Assembly (NCBI GenBank): GCA_047967505.1
Contig: CM106540.1
Source of the DNA: Dipteris shenzhenensis
Taxonomy: Eukaryota > Polypodiophyta > Polypodiopsida > Gleicheniales
DNA length: 64,000 nt
Reading direction: 5' to 3' (one strand)
The notes under the pieces were generated by a model that was not told where the DNA came from, did not search any database, and worked only from the letters and a program-made list of their open reading frames with translations. Below, in pieces: positions 33,501-44,056 of the stretch. Within the stretch, counting starts at the first letter, position 1; the number at the start of each line of letters is the position of its first letter. The position numbers and the translations under genes are program-made.

Positions 33501-35567
33501 TTTAATGCTCGATCGACCATGCAAAGCATATCCAATGGGTATAATACTTTTCCTATACTTCAACTTAGGTCGTATTAAAATGTTGTCAAAGAGGCACACC
33601 CGTCCGATAAGTACTTGGTCAGATAACATACCTAAGGGCGTGTTTTTTTGCGGATGTGCATACCACTAGGGAAAAAACAGTGTATAATGCGTGATCAACC
33701 ATGCAAATCATATCCGATGGTGACAATACTTTACACCTCAACCTAGTGGAAACAGACTTGCATGAAAATTGGAGCCCTTATCCGATAAGTACTAGTTTGA
33801 ATAATACACCTAGGACCGTGTTTTTTCATGGTTGTGCATGACACCAAGGCAAAAACGGTGTCTTATGCTTGATCGACAATGCAAAGCATATCCGATGGGC
33901 ACAATACTTTGAACACACCTTCAACTAGGTGGAATAGACTTACATGCAAAGTGGCACGCCCATCCCATAAGTGCTTGATTGGATAACATACCTAGCAGCG
34001 TGTTTTTTGACGGAAGTGCATGACACTAGAGTAAAAATAGTATTTTAATACTCGATTGACCATGCAAAGGATATCTGATGGGCACAATACTTTGCACACA
34101 CTTTCAACTAGGTGGAATTGACTTACATGCAAAGTGGCATTCCCATCGCATAAGTGCTTGATCGGATAACACACCTAGGAGCGTGTTTTTTTACGGATGT
34201 GCATGGCACTAAGGCAAAAATGGTATTTACTGCTTGATCGACCATGCAAAGCATATCCGATGGGCATAATACTTTTCTCATACCTCAACCTAGGTGGTAT
34301 TAAAATGTTGTCAAAGAGGCACACCCATCCGATAAGTACTTGGTCAGATAACATACCTAAGGGCGTGTTTTTTTTTGCGGATGTGCATACCACTAGGAAA
34401 AAAACGGTGTATAATGCGTGATCAACCATGAAAATCATATCCGATGGTGACAATACTTTGCACACACCTCAACCTAGTGGAAACGGACTTGCATGCAAAT
34501 TGGAGCCCTTATCCGATAAGTACTAGTTTGAATAACACATCTAGGACTGCGTTTTTTTACGAATGGGCATGACACTAAGATAAAAACGGTGTTTTATGCT
34601 TGATCGACAATGCAAAGCATATCCGATGGGCACAATACTTTGCACACACCTTCAACTAGGTGGAATCCACTTACATGCAAAGTGGCACGCCCATCCCATA
34701 AGTTCTTGATCGGATAACATACCTAGAAGCGTGTTTTTTGACGGATGTGCATGACACTAGAGCAAAAATAGTATTTAATGCTCGATCGACCATGCAAAGC
34801 ATATCCGATGGGCACAAAACTTTTCGTATGCCTCAACCTAGGTGGTATTGAAATGTTAGCAATGAGGCACACCCATCCGATAAGTAATTGGTCAGATAAC
34901 ACACCTAGTAGCGTATTTTTTAACGGATGTGCATGGCACTAAGGCAAAAATGGTATTTAATGCTCGATCCACCATGCAAAGCATATCCGATGGGCACGAT
35001 ACTTTGCACACACCTTCAACTAGGTGGAATAGACTTATATGCAAAGCGGCACGCGCATCCCATAAGTGCTTGATTGGATTACATACCTAGCAACTTGTTT
35101 TTTGACGGATGTGCATGACACTAGAGCAAAAATAGTATTTAATGCTCGATCGACCATGCAAAGCATATTTGATGGACACAAAACGTTTCTTACACCTTAA
35201 CCTAGGTGGTATTGAAATGTTCTCAATGAGGCACACCCATCCGATAAGTACTTGGTCAGATAACACACCTAATGGCGTGTTTTTGTGCGAATGTGCATAT
35301 CATTAGGGAAAAAAAGGTGCATAATGCGTGATCGACCATGCAAATCATATCTGATGGTGACAATACTTTGCACGCACCTCAACGTAGTTAAAAGGGACTT
35401 GCGTGCAAAGTGGAGCCCCCATCTTATAAGTACTTATTTGAATAACACACCTATGGCCGTGTTTTTATATGGTTGTGCATGACAGTAAGGCAGAAATAGT
35501 GTGTTATGCTTGATCGACAATGCAAAGCATATTGGATGGGCACAATACTTTGCACACACCTTCAACA
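27533..35567. repeat. 182-bp satellite array, about 44 monomers
   Basis: Head-to-tail monomers share GCAAAGCATATCCGATGGGC, ACTTTGCACACACCTTCAAC, ACATGCAAAGTGG, CCCATCGCATAAGTGCTTGA, ATAACACACCTAG and CGTGTTTTTT. The GCAAAGCAT start falls at 27701, 27883, 28065, 28247 and 28429, a strict 182-base step. 43 steps fit between 27701 and 35522. Several monomer subtypes exist, for instance those with TCAAAGAGGCACACCCATCC and those with AAACGGACTTGCGTGCAAAG. The first unit is the most diverged. The last is cut after TTCAAC at 35567, where the large gene begins. Many 60-65-codon frames in it are chance products. Confidence 0.95.
30246..32974. repeat. Five-monomer higher-order repeat, three copies
   Basis: Blocks 30246-31155, 31156-32064 and 32065-32974 are 909-910 bases each (five 182-bp monomers). 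Corresponding monomers are closer to each other across blocks than to their neighbours. A different eight-monomer shift (1456 bases) links 28065 with 29521. Confidence 0.75.
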
Positions 35568-38500
35568 CTTGGCGAAGATAAGGTAGCAGTTACTGTATCA
35601 AAGATTCTTAGTGCACATGTTGAGCTAAAGTATAAATGTGGAGATATGGAAACACTTGGAGATGTTATGCCCTACAATACATCCAACAAATCATTTATAG
35701 CATGGGACAAAGATGAGACTTATGCAACAGACATTATCAAGAATACAAAGTGCACCACCTTGGATTTTACTATAGGGGACATTTTACAAATGAGATCATT
35801 TGCAAATAAGATTGTAGCAGAAGGTGAAGTATTGGGATTTGAACAAGTGGAGCAATGGTCATTTGCACAGATGAGGATTCTAAAAGTCACTGATGATGGT
35901 ATGGTTGATAACATAACATCCTTATGTGATCCCTACTATGAGGTAGGCAAGAATATGAGATGGAGCATGCAATTTTTAAACATGAGAAAGAGGCACGTGG
36001 TTTTCAATGATAAAGACAACGCATACTACAATATCAAAGGACCTAAAAAGCGTGCCCATGTGCCAGGCTCTATCACTTCAAATATGGATGATTTCAATAT
36101 ACTCAATTATAGAAGTGACATCTTATCTGGAGTGGATGAGTTCATTGGTTCCAAGAAACAAAATGATTTTAGAAGCGAAGCCTTATCTGGGGTGGATGAA
36201 TTCTTGCACAGTGAGAAGGGCAAAGGTTTCAATAGCGATGTCTTGTCAAGTGTGGATGAGTTCATGCATATTAACAAACCTGGTGTCAATCAAGGTTGTG
36301 GATTTGTGAAAGCCATGCAAGATGTCCCAATGAGTGATGTTCTCTCAGGAGTGGAAGAGTTTCAAGGTTCTCAATACTCTCGTAGAATATTGAATTCATT
36401 GAATGGTCCTAAGAGTATGTTAAAAATGAGGATGAGATCAACAGAGGATTATTCAGTATTTAACTTTGATTGTGATATGAACAAGGATGCAACGACCAAT
36501 CATGGATGCTTGGTTACAAACAAATGTGAGGAGAAGAAGTGCATAAATACAGATAACAATGTGTACGAGGAACGAAAACGGTCATACATATGCATGAAGA
36601 GAAAGAGAATCCAGGCAGATCCACAAAAGCAACCAAAGAGGAAGAGAGTAATGAAGGAGGAGAACATGTTAAATGCATTGGGATATCTATGTTGCAAGCG
36701 AAGATGTATGCGCTTCATTGATCTTGCAGACATCAGGGAATGTAGAGGACACGTGTGGCAAAGAAGGGGAAGCGAAAGAAATGAATACCTTCTCACAAGT
36801 CTCTCTTGCTTTCTTCAGAATGGCAATAAAAGGCTAAGTTCAAGACAAAAGGTAAAACCTCTCATAAATGGAAAAAGGATTTGCAATAAGGCATATCGCA
36901 ATATTACTGGATTATCCCATGGTACATATTGGGATTTAGTCACCAAGGCAAAGGGCGGCAACAAATTTAGCATTCATGGTAATAGAGGAAGGTCCAAATC
37001 AAGAATCTCAACTGTCAGGGCAGCAGCAATTTTACAAGACTTCATACATGAAAATGCTTTGCCTCAACCCCATATATCTACCAAACTCCCTAACGGTGAC
37101 GCGATCACTGAAATGCACCTTCCAATGGGCTTGACAAAGCTCAAAGTATTTGACTCTATTGCAGAAAAGCAAAGGCAAAGAGGGGATGCTGTAGCTTCTT
37201 CTCATACTTTGTATACTCTTTGGAAGAAGAACTTTGGATATGTTAAAATCCCAAGGAGGCAAAAAATGTCAAAGTGCAATGTCTGTGATGATTTAAAGCG
37301 AGCGATTGAGAGTGCAACATGTCCAAATCAAAGGGAATTATACAAAAAAAACCGAAAATCTCATCATGACCTTATTCGACATTCCAGACAAAAATATGCA
37401 TTTTGGAAGGAGCAAGCTATTTCGCATCCTGATGACTACATGTGTCTTATTGTAGATGGCATGGATCAGAATACAACAACATTGCCTCGTTTTGTTGCCA
37501 CTCCACCTAAATTACAAGGAAAGCACTTTCTAAAGACACATCTATGTGGAGTGTTAGTGCATGGAATTAAGTTCTTTGCAGATATATGGATTGATTCCTT
37601 GCATCTACATGATAGCAATCAAGTTGTAACATCTATTATGAAGGCAATTCGCAATGTACATGCAGAAAAAGGTCGCCTGCCACCGACTTTGAGAATACAA
37701 GCTGATAATTGCTGGCGAGAAAATAAGAATGTACTTATGTTTGCCTTCTGCTCCATCGAATCTTCAATGAGGTCGAATGTGGATTTTTGTATGTTGGGCA
37801 TACACATGAGGATATCGATCAGGTTTTTAGCACAGTCTCAAGGGAGCTTAAATGCAAGGATGTGGAGACAATAGATGACTTGGTAAGAAGATGTGGCAGG
37901 CAAGTTGGTGGTCATAAGGAAAGTACAGTATGTGAGAGGCTCGAAAGAATGTATGATTGGAAGAGCTTCATTCTACCTTTCATACAAACGGGTGGTGATG
38001 CATTGACAGGTCATACCAATCCACACTACTTTCGTTTTTTTTTAAAAGATGAAAAACCCGTAATGCAATGGCAATAGTATTCTCATGATACAAAATGGGA
38101 ACCTGAAGAACCTTACAGTCTCTTAACTTCAATTCCCAGCAAGGAAAGGTATCCAACATGGGCTCCTATACAAGAATTTAATGAGAGGTCTAATTGTGAA
38201 ATAGATGGATTGAAAGCATTTATTACATACAAAGACGAAATGCTCCAGAGTTATCCTGATTCGAAGCCTACTTGGAGAGAACACACTACCACTGTAATTA
38301 ACAAGACACGAAATCTAATAAAGGACCTTGAGAGAATGCGAGGCTCAAAGGATGTCAAGGAAGAATGCAATATGTTTTGGCCAAATGTTCATAATGATTT
38401 GCGCCCAGCTCCAGTCTTTGAAAATGATTTTGTATCATTACTCCCACGTCCATATTGTGGACCGAAGAAGAGAGAGTTTATGCCACAAGTAGATATAGAG

Positions 38501-38911
38501 GTTGATTGTTTTGTTGTGGTTCGGCCATCGGATGATGAATATGAGAATGTGAAGTTTTGGGTTGCAAAAGTAGTTGATGTGCAAAGAGATGACCAAGGGA
38601 GAGCTACAACATTTACAGCGGTATGGTATGAGCCAAAGGGCAGGAAGGAGAATATGGATAACAACACATTATATACTAATTGTATAATGAAGGAGTGGGT
38701 CCCAAATGATGAAGCAGTCTCTCAAGTTTCGACGGAGACAATCATAGTGTCTTGGCATTCAAGGGCAAAGAAATCAAAGAAGCACATGGGATATGAGATA
38801 GAAGGAAAAATAAAAATACTACAGCAAACTATTTTGCATATACACGAATTTTTAAGGATGCTCGCCATGGAGGAAGTAGAAGGAGATAGCGCAAATGAAG
38901 AATGTCCATGA
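35520..38911 (+). pseudogene. DUF7869-type protein, candidate DDE transposase
   Basis: A plus-strand frame of 784 codons starts at an ATG supplied by the last satellite monomer. The conserved part begins with CCKRRC (C391-C396), a basic stretch, then SSHTLYTLWKKNFGYVKIPR and a CX2C (C586, C589, MSKCNVCDDLK). The core has VDGMDQ (D646), LCGVLVHG, and IQADNCWRENKN (D729). A one-base loss near 37745 moves the rest to another frame, which reads FLYVGHTHEDIDQVFS with a Glu 34-35 residues after D729. The spacing and setting (D, 82 residues, D, about 34, E) look like a DDE/RNase H-fold nuclease. A TAG lies at 38075-38077. The C-terminus (FVVVRPSDDEYENVKFWVAK, AVWYEPKG) resembles a BAH- or Tudor-like module. 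Assignment to DUF7869 is from memory of the motif pattern. Confidence 0.7.
36105..36372 (+). repeat. Four in-frame LSGVDEF repeats inside the protein
   Basis: Codons for SDILSGVDEF, SEALSGVDEF, SDVLSSVDEF and SDVLSGVEEF follow each other at spacings of 20, 21 and 31 residues (about residues 199-283). They fall in the variable N-terminal part before the conserved cysteine block. Confidence 0.85.
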
Positions 38912-39035
38912 TTAAAGCTTTGTATTGAAGTCCATTGATTCAGAAGGATTTTATTTGGGTACTAGGCAAGGAGCCAATCCAAGACAATTATAATCAGAGT
39001 CATCACCTCGTATGTCAAATGAGAGTCAAAATATG

Positions 39036-39450
39036 CACTGGATGTCACCCAAGGGTCAAGGCTTGCCAAGACAATAGGGAGTTAATGCAGATGGCACCTG
39101 GCAAGGGACTATCACATTGAGCAATAAGACAATGGGGAGTCAATGCACCCAAGGGGCAAGGCTTGGCAAGATAACTTGTGGGAGTTAATGCAGATGGCAC
39201 CTGTATTTTACACTGGATGTCACCCAAGGGTCAAGGCTTGGCAAGACAACAGGGAGTTAATGCAGATGGCACCTGGCAAGGGACTATTGCATTGAGCAAT
39301 AAGACAATGGGGAGTCAATGCGCCCAAGGGGCAAGGCTTGGCAAGACAAGCCTAGGTCAAATTATGCAGATGGCAACTGGCAAGGGACTGTCATGACATT
39401 GAGCAATAAGACAATGGGGTGTCAAATTATGCAGATGGCACGAATTGAGG
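39036..39450. repeat. 175-bp tandem repeat behind the DDE-like gene
   Basis: CACTGGATGTCACCCAAGGG occurs at 39036 and 39211 (period 175). A shorter motif, AAGGCTTGGCAAGACAA, recurs four times. GCAGATGGCACCTGGCAAGG and TGAGCAATAAGACAATGGGG also repeat. It begins about 125 bases after the stop codon of the gene. Confidence 0.8.
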
Positions 39451-39720
39451 CTCTTTAAGAGCAACAATTTAAATTGTAAACATATGTTCAATCTATATCA
39501 TTTTGGATATAAAGACTGTAGCTAAGAGCAACGTCTCTCAATGTAATCATATACATAAAGCTACAATTGCTATTATCCCTCTTTGGTCTTATGGCATCAT
39601 GTCTTCTTTCTATTTATTAAAAGTTTTGTTAAATTTTGTGCATATTGCCGAGTGACAATGTTATTTTCATGAAATATTTAAGTCTCCTTTCATGGATTTA
39701 TAAATTTATCACGTCAACGA
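39451..39720. other. Spacer, no gene recognised
   Basis: AT-rich, with a possible small duplication of AAGAGCAACAA and AAGAGCAACG near 39458 and 39525. No open frame. Confidence 0.4.
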
Positions 39721-40080
39721 AAAACGTCAAGGAAAAATATTTAAAATAATTAAATTAACAAATAACTTAGATATAGCTAGAATTTCTAATATAGGATTAT
39801 TTCAAATTCTTGCATGTTGGTGTAAAAGTATAGATTGAAAAAACAATATTTGTATGTGAATATGATAGAGCCACAAAGTGAACTTTTGATTTGGGAAGGA
39901 AAAACGTCAAGGAAAAATATTAAAAATAATTAAATTAACAAATAACTTAGATATAGCTAGAATTTCTAATATAGGATTATTTCAAATTCTTGCATGTTGG
40001 TGCAAAAATATAGATTGAAAAAACAATATTTTTATGTGAATATGACAGTGCCACAAAGTGAACTTTTGATTTGGGAAGAA
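39721..40080. repeat. 180-bp tandem duplication
   Basis: 39721-39900 and 39901-40080 are nearly identical (starting AAAACGTCAAGGAAAAATAT), with about eight substitutions or indels. A partial third piece (GATTTGG-AAGGATTTT) follows. Confidence 0.92.
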
Positions 40081-40239
40081 ACTTTTTAGAAAGTAAAATT
40101 TTGATTTGGAAAGGATATTTTCATAAAGTAAAGTTTTCATTTGGGAAGGATTTTTGGGCTTCGTCCAAAAACAACACAAAAAGTCCAAAATTAATGAAAT
40201 AGGTGTTACAGGCCATTTTCCAATGAAAATACTGACCTT

Positions 40240-40476
40240 CTTTACACTAAAAAGTTTTTTTTAACGGACACAAAGGTCGTTATTTATGTCGCTATTAACA
40301 TTAGAAAACATGCATTGCTATATAAGCATCCCTTTATAGTGACTCTAGTAAAGGTCGCTATATAGTGACACTGGTAAAGCATCGCTATATAGTGACCCTT
40401 AACAATGTTTAAAAAAACATTAGTGGGGCAAAACAGGGCCATAACAAGACCTGCTTTGCCCCACTAATGTTTTTTT
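40240..40476. repeat. Subterminal-like repeats and fold-back hairpin
   Basis: Three versions of GGTCGCTATATAGTGAC, almost palindromic, lie between about 40330 and 40400, with related TCGTTATTTATGTCGC just before. They are followed by a perfect 22-base inverted repeat (40411-40432 and 40455-40476, core ACATTAGTGGGGCAAA) with a 22-base loop. Such tracts are typical of the ends of CACTA/En-Spm elements, and the minus-strand genes that follow fit that setting. Confidence 0.55.
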
Positions 40477-40524
40477 TTTTGGCATTATAAAAAAATGTTT
40501 ACAAGCACATAGGCAAGATAAAAC

Positions 40525-40730
40525 TCTCAAACCTTGTTTGTTACAAAATTTCCCTTGTGAAAGGGGTGATATAAAATTGTTGAAACGAGCCAAGAGACAA
40601 AAGCATATAAATGCTGAAGTATATACAACCTTGTTTGTCACAAAATTTCCCTTTCGAAAAGGGTGATACAAAATCACTCAAACGAGCTGACATACAAAAG
40701 CATATACATGTTGGAGTATATACAAACTAC
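40525..40730. repeat. ~98-bp tandem duplication
   Basis: CCTTGTTTGTTACAAAATTT at about 40531 and CCTTGTTTGTCACAAAATTT at about 40629, each followed by CCC, a GGGTGATA motif, AAACGAGC and AAAAGCATATA. Confidence 0.75.
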
Positions 40731-40750
40731 TACTAATACTACTACTACTA

Positions 40751-42188
40751 CTACTCATCCGAATCATCATTGTCATCATGTTGGCTTAATCCTTGGCCCT
40801 CATGAGCTACGCCTGATCCCTGGTCCTCATTGAAGCCGTCTAAGCCAAATCCCTTGAGACTTGCCTCCTTATCATCACTGCTCTGCTCCACTGATGGGAC
40901 ATTTGAGCTTGCACCCTAAGAGTGAAACCATATCAATTGGATAGACTGGAACTTAAAGAATAAAACAATTTAAAAAGTGAGATTATAAGTAGGAGTAGAC
41001 TTATTTCGAGCAAGCAACCACCTTAGCCCAATCGACTGTCGCTCATCGCTGAACAATAAATTAAATGAGAAGAAGTACACTTACCACCCATGCCTTGAAC
41101 ACAGCCATTCCACCACCATTGTTGAGGTGCAAAGTACCTACGGTGTCGAGTTGTCTCCTCACAGCCCTCCTCTAACTCTCAAGCTTTTAGGGTTGGTCCC
41201 TGTACTCCATCAAAAACTTCCAGTTAGCTTTATCTGCCTAGCTGGGTTTAGTATTCCCCTTTGTGATGGAAGCGTGCAAGGTTGACCTACGATGCTTCAA
41301 GACAGCACACATGCGCTCTCGCATGCAATTGTCATTGAACTCTCAATTTGGGGGGTTAGGGTATTGTGTTTTCAATTCCTCAATTACTTCCTTCTTCTTT
41401 TCATCATCCTGGTACCACCAATCAATATTTATGTGTCTCTTGAAGTGGTGGCTCATCAATCGCCTCATGGTGGCCAGCACTTCTGAGCCCTTTTTATTTT
41501 CTATTATCTCTCCACCCCTAGTGGTTTCATAGTATAGGTCCTCGAGCGGGAAAGGGGGAGTGGGAGTGGCAGTAGCAGAGCTAGAGCGAGGGGTGGTACT
41601 GCAAGCACTTACGGAGCGAGGAGTAGTAGAGGGAGTGGAAGTGGGAGAGGGCAAGGGACTTGACTGGTCTACATCCCCCGAGTCACCATAGTAGCCTGGA
41701 CCCTTCCTACTCTTCCTTCCCTTATGATGGGTATGCCTAGGTGATGACCCCTTGGTTGAAAGGGCTAGAGGAGATGGCTCTCGGGTAGGTCCAACCATCG
41801 ATGGCCCTGATCTACCCTCGAGGGGTGAAGGAGAGGGAATAGCTAAGGTACTCTGCGATAGAAAAGAGAAGAATCTCACTACCTCCGAATCACTCATCCA
41901 TGCGACAAACTCATCGGGACTCCCATCGAAGCCATGGGCTACTAGCAAAGTCGCAGTGTTGGGCACAAGAGGAGTCGGCCCAAGGGGTCCCCTAAGGAGT
42001 CAGCTGAGTGGAATCAAAAGCCTCTGGAGAGTACAATCATGATGTCTCCTCCTACGAGGGGTTCCATACTCAATCATGATGTCTCCTCCTATGATGTCTC
42101 CTCCTACGAGGACGTGCGACATGATGCCATGTCTAATTTGGGGGTATTGGACAAATGTAGACACAAATATGAAAACAAAAATAAACAC
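40751..42188 (-). pseudogene. En/Spm (CACTA)-associated protein gene, two exons
   Basis: The minus frame from 42188 runs with stops at 42000-42002 (TGA), 41343-41345 (TGA) and three more before 41085. It then reaches a donor GTG|GTAAGT (41085/41084). The intron 40916-41084 ends TTCACTCTTAG, and the second exon (40915-40751) is open to a TAG. The first part is Pro/Ser-rich and low complexity. The conserved part reads HFKRHINIDWWYQDDEKKKE, then MRERMCAVLKHRRSTLHASI and ADKANWKFLMEYRDQP. This pattern (W, K...R...L, then NW..L...W-like) resembles the plant transposase family 24 (PTTA, En/Spm). The last exon is acidic (DDNDDSDE). At least three of the stops can be explained by C-to-T change. Confidence 0.5.
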
Positions 42189-42209
42189 GAGCGGGTAAGA
42201 AGCGAAAAG

Positions 42210-42540
42210 ACAATTAATTACTTAAGACAATTATTAAATTCAAACTCAAATTCAATTTAATAAAACTATAAAAAGACACTTAATTACTTAAGACAATTAT
42301 GAAAGGACATCAACGCAGAAAGGATAATTATTTACTTAAGATAATTATAAAAAGCCAATTATGAAAGGGCAAATATTTATGATAGACAAGTGGAATCCAA
42401 GAAGGTTTTCATATATAAAAAATATCACAAAAAATACTATTGTTAAATACGTTCTCATATACAAAAAGAGAGCACAGAAAATAGTATTCTTAAGCAAAAT
42501 CTGTCTCCAAAAGAGACATTCTCCAAAAATGCAAAAATAG
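42210..42540. other. AT-rich spacer or intron
   Basis: Contains repeated ACAATTA, ACTTAAGACAATTAT and AAAAGAGA motifs (about 42220-42330). It separates two minus-strand exon groups and may be an intron of one transcript. Confidence 0.35.
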
Positions 42541-42553
42541 TGGAGGAGGTCTA

Positions 42554-43000
42554 CTACTCTGCATTAATGTCTAAGGTACTTTCCTCCTCATCACTAGGTG
42601 GGTCACTCCGGACCTCATCTTCCACTTCTTCTAATATGAGGTCATACTCTTCAGGGATTACATACTGGCAGTCCATGAAGACCTCTACACAACCCATTAT
42701 GTCCTTTATCCAATCATCTTTGGTGGTCCAATGGTTATGGCAGTCTCTCCAAAACTTACGGAGATCCCGTAGGTTGTTTCGTGCTTGCCTCAATCTCCCT
42801 AGCTCCATGTGCCTTCAGTGAGGGTCCCACCTAAGTGCACACACTTTGATGTTATACTTCACCAGTCTGTATTGTGCACAATCTTCTCTGCTACATAAAA
42901 TAGCAGAGATTGGATGTCTCAAATCACTCCAACATGGGGAGCCGGGTTGGGGTTTTGGGAGGACAGCCATGGGTGAGGACGTGGTTGTTCCATTTAGAAT
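42554..43000 (-). pseudogene. LRxLxKxW-motif protein exon, paralogue of 21261-21877
   Basis: The minus-strand exon begins after an acceptor AATAGACAG at 43000, reads ILNGTTTSSPMAVLPKPQ, passes a TGA at 42815-42817 and continues MELGRLRQARNNLRDLRKFW, DWIKDIMGCVEVFMDCQYVI and an acidic end SDPPSDEEES to 42554. The plus-strand gene at 21261-21877 has the same intron position (AG, then AT-AATGG), the same spacing of 18 residues from a conserved Trp to LRxL and the same acidic tail. Its function is unknown. The stops in the two copies are at different positions and so are independent. Confidence 0.5.
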
Positions 43001-43162
43001 CTGTCTATTAAAAAAAAAGAACCAAATATGGCTAAGGCGTAAAATAAAAAATAGGAAAAGATAAGAGAGAAAAAGATAGCCTGACATTGAGCAAGCATTT
43101 ATAGATTCATGCATTCTTTGAATTGGAGTGACAGAAGTCTGTATATGATTTCTCAATGTCAA

Positions 43163-43910
43163 GTTGTTGAAGCTTCACGTGGGTGGAAAAGAGAGAAGGA
43201 AAGAGAGGAAATGAGAGAAAAAGAGAGGAAACGTGTATCGCCAGACGGGGGAAAACCGATGGCTGAAATTTTATTACTCCCACGAATTTCAAATTTTCAC
43301 ACCTCCCATCCATTAAATCTTGGAAGATTAAGTACGTGCAACCTGCCCTCATCATGCACATGCCCTACAACTCGCACGCACCTCAACATGGCCTTGCACA
43401 GACTTTGGTTTGCCATTGTCTTCTTTCGGGTAAATTGTCTTCTATTCTTTGCTTGCCTCACTAGCTAGCTTCTCTCTATTTTGGTTTGGCATTGTCGTCT
43501 TTCATTGATCATTGCCATAGCAACATGTAGCTCGCCATGGCTTACAAGAGAAGCAAACAGAGGCTATGAGATAGAAAAGCTAAAAAGCTTGGTCAGGGCA
43601 CAAGGAACAGAATACTCCTTGTAGAGTAGCAACAACAAGAAATAGTTGTTGCAGATGCATGCATTCAATCATTGCCATCAGAGCAAAGAAAATGAGTTGT
43701 GATGTCATGATTAGTGGTAGCATTCGAGGAAGCAATATCAGGCCATTCAGGTAAATACCATTCTCGAGTCTTCACAAGCTTTAGCCTGCACTCTAAAGTT
43801 CATAGAGTGACAACCCTACCAACACCTTGTATTTTTGTGCCAAAACGTCACCACTATTGCAATGAATTTTGCACTTAGGCTGTCTCTCCTTTTCTTGCAT
43901 TCTATTGAAG
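43163..43910. other. No gene recognised
   Basis: Includes a purine-rich stretch (about 43185-43235) and otherwise mixed sequence with no convincing frame on either strand. Confidence 0.4.
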
Positions 43911-44056
43911 AACATAGACTACTCGGATCAAGATGATTAGGCATTGCTTCCACTCTTCATGCATCTCTTGAGAGTTTCTCTAGATAACAAGGACATCTGT
44001 AGAAAGCAGATGGGATACAAGATGTTTGACGAGCACATCATACACATGCTTGATAC
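43911..44056 (+). pseudogene. Coding-like fragment cut by insertion of element E
   Basis: After a possible acceptor (TTCTTGCATTCTATTGAAG, ending 43910) one frame reads NIDYSDQDD, a TAG (43938-43940), then ALLPLFMHLLRVSLDNKDIC and RKQMGYKMFDEHIIHMLD up to the start of element E. The composition is that of a real helical protein, but I do not recognise it. Sequence after E (49550) does not continue it. Confidence 0.25.

Noticed and set aside
28527-35482. Many 60-65-codon frames repeating MCYPIKHLCDG or MALRQKW
   Set aside because: They recur with the satellite. The 182-base period is not a multiple of three, so no long protein can be encoded, and the frames end once per monomer.
27533-35567. 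CRISPR-like array
   Set aside because: Units are 182 bases and contiguous, without unique spacers, and the surroundings are a eukaryotic genome.
42815-42817. Possible recoded TGA conserved with the TGA at 21440
   Set aside because: When the two paralogues are aligned from the shared Trp, the stops fall two codons apart, so they are independent mutations rather than a conserved recoding site.
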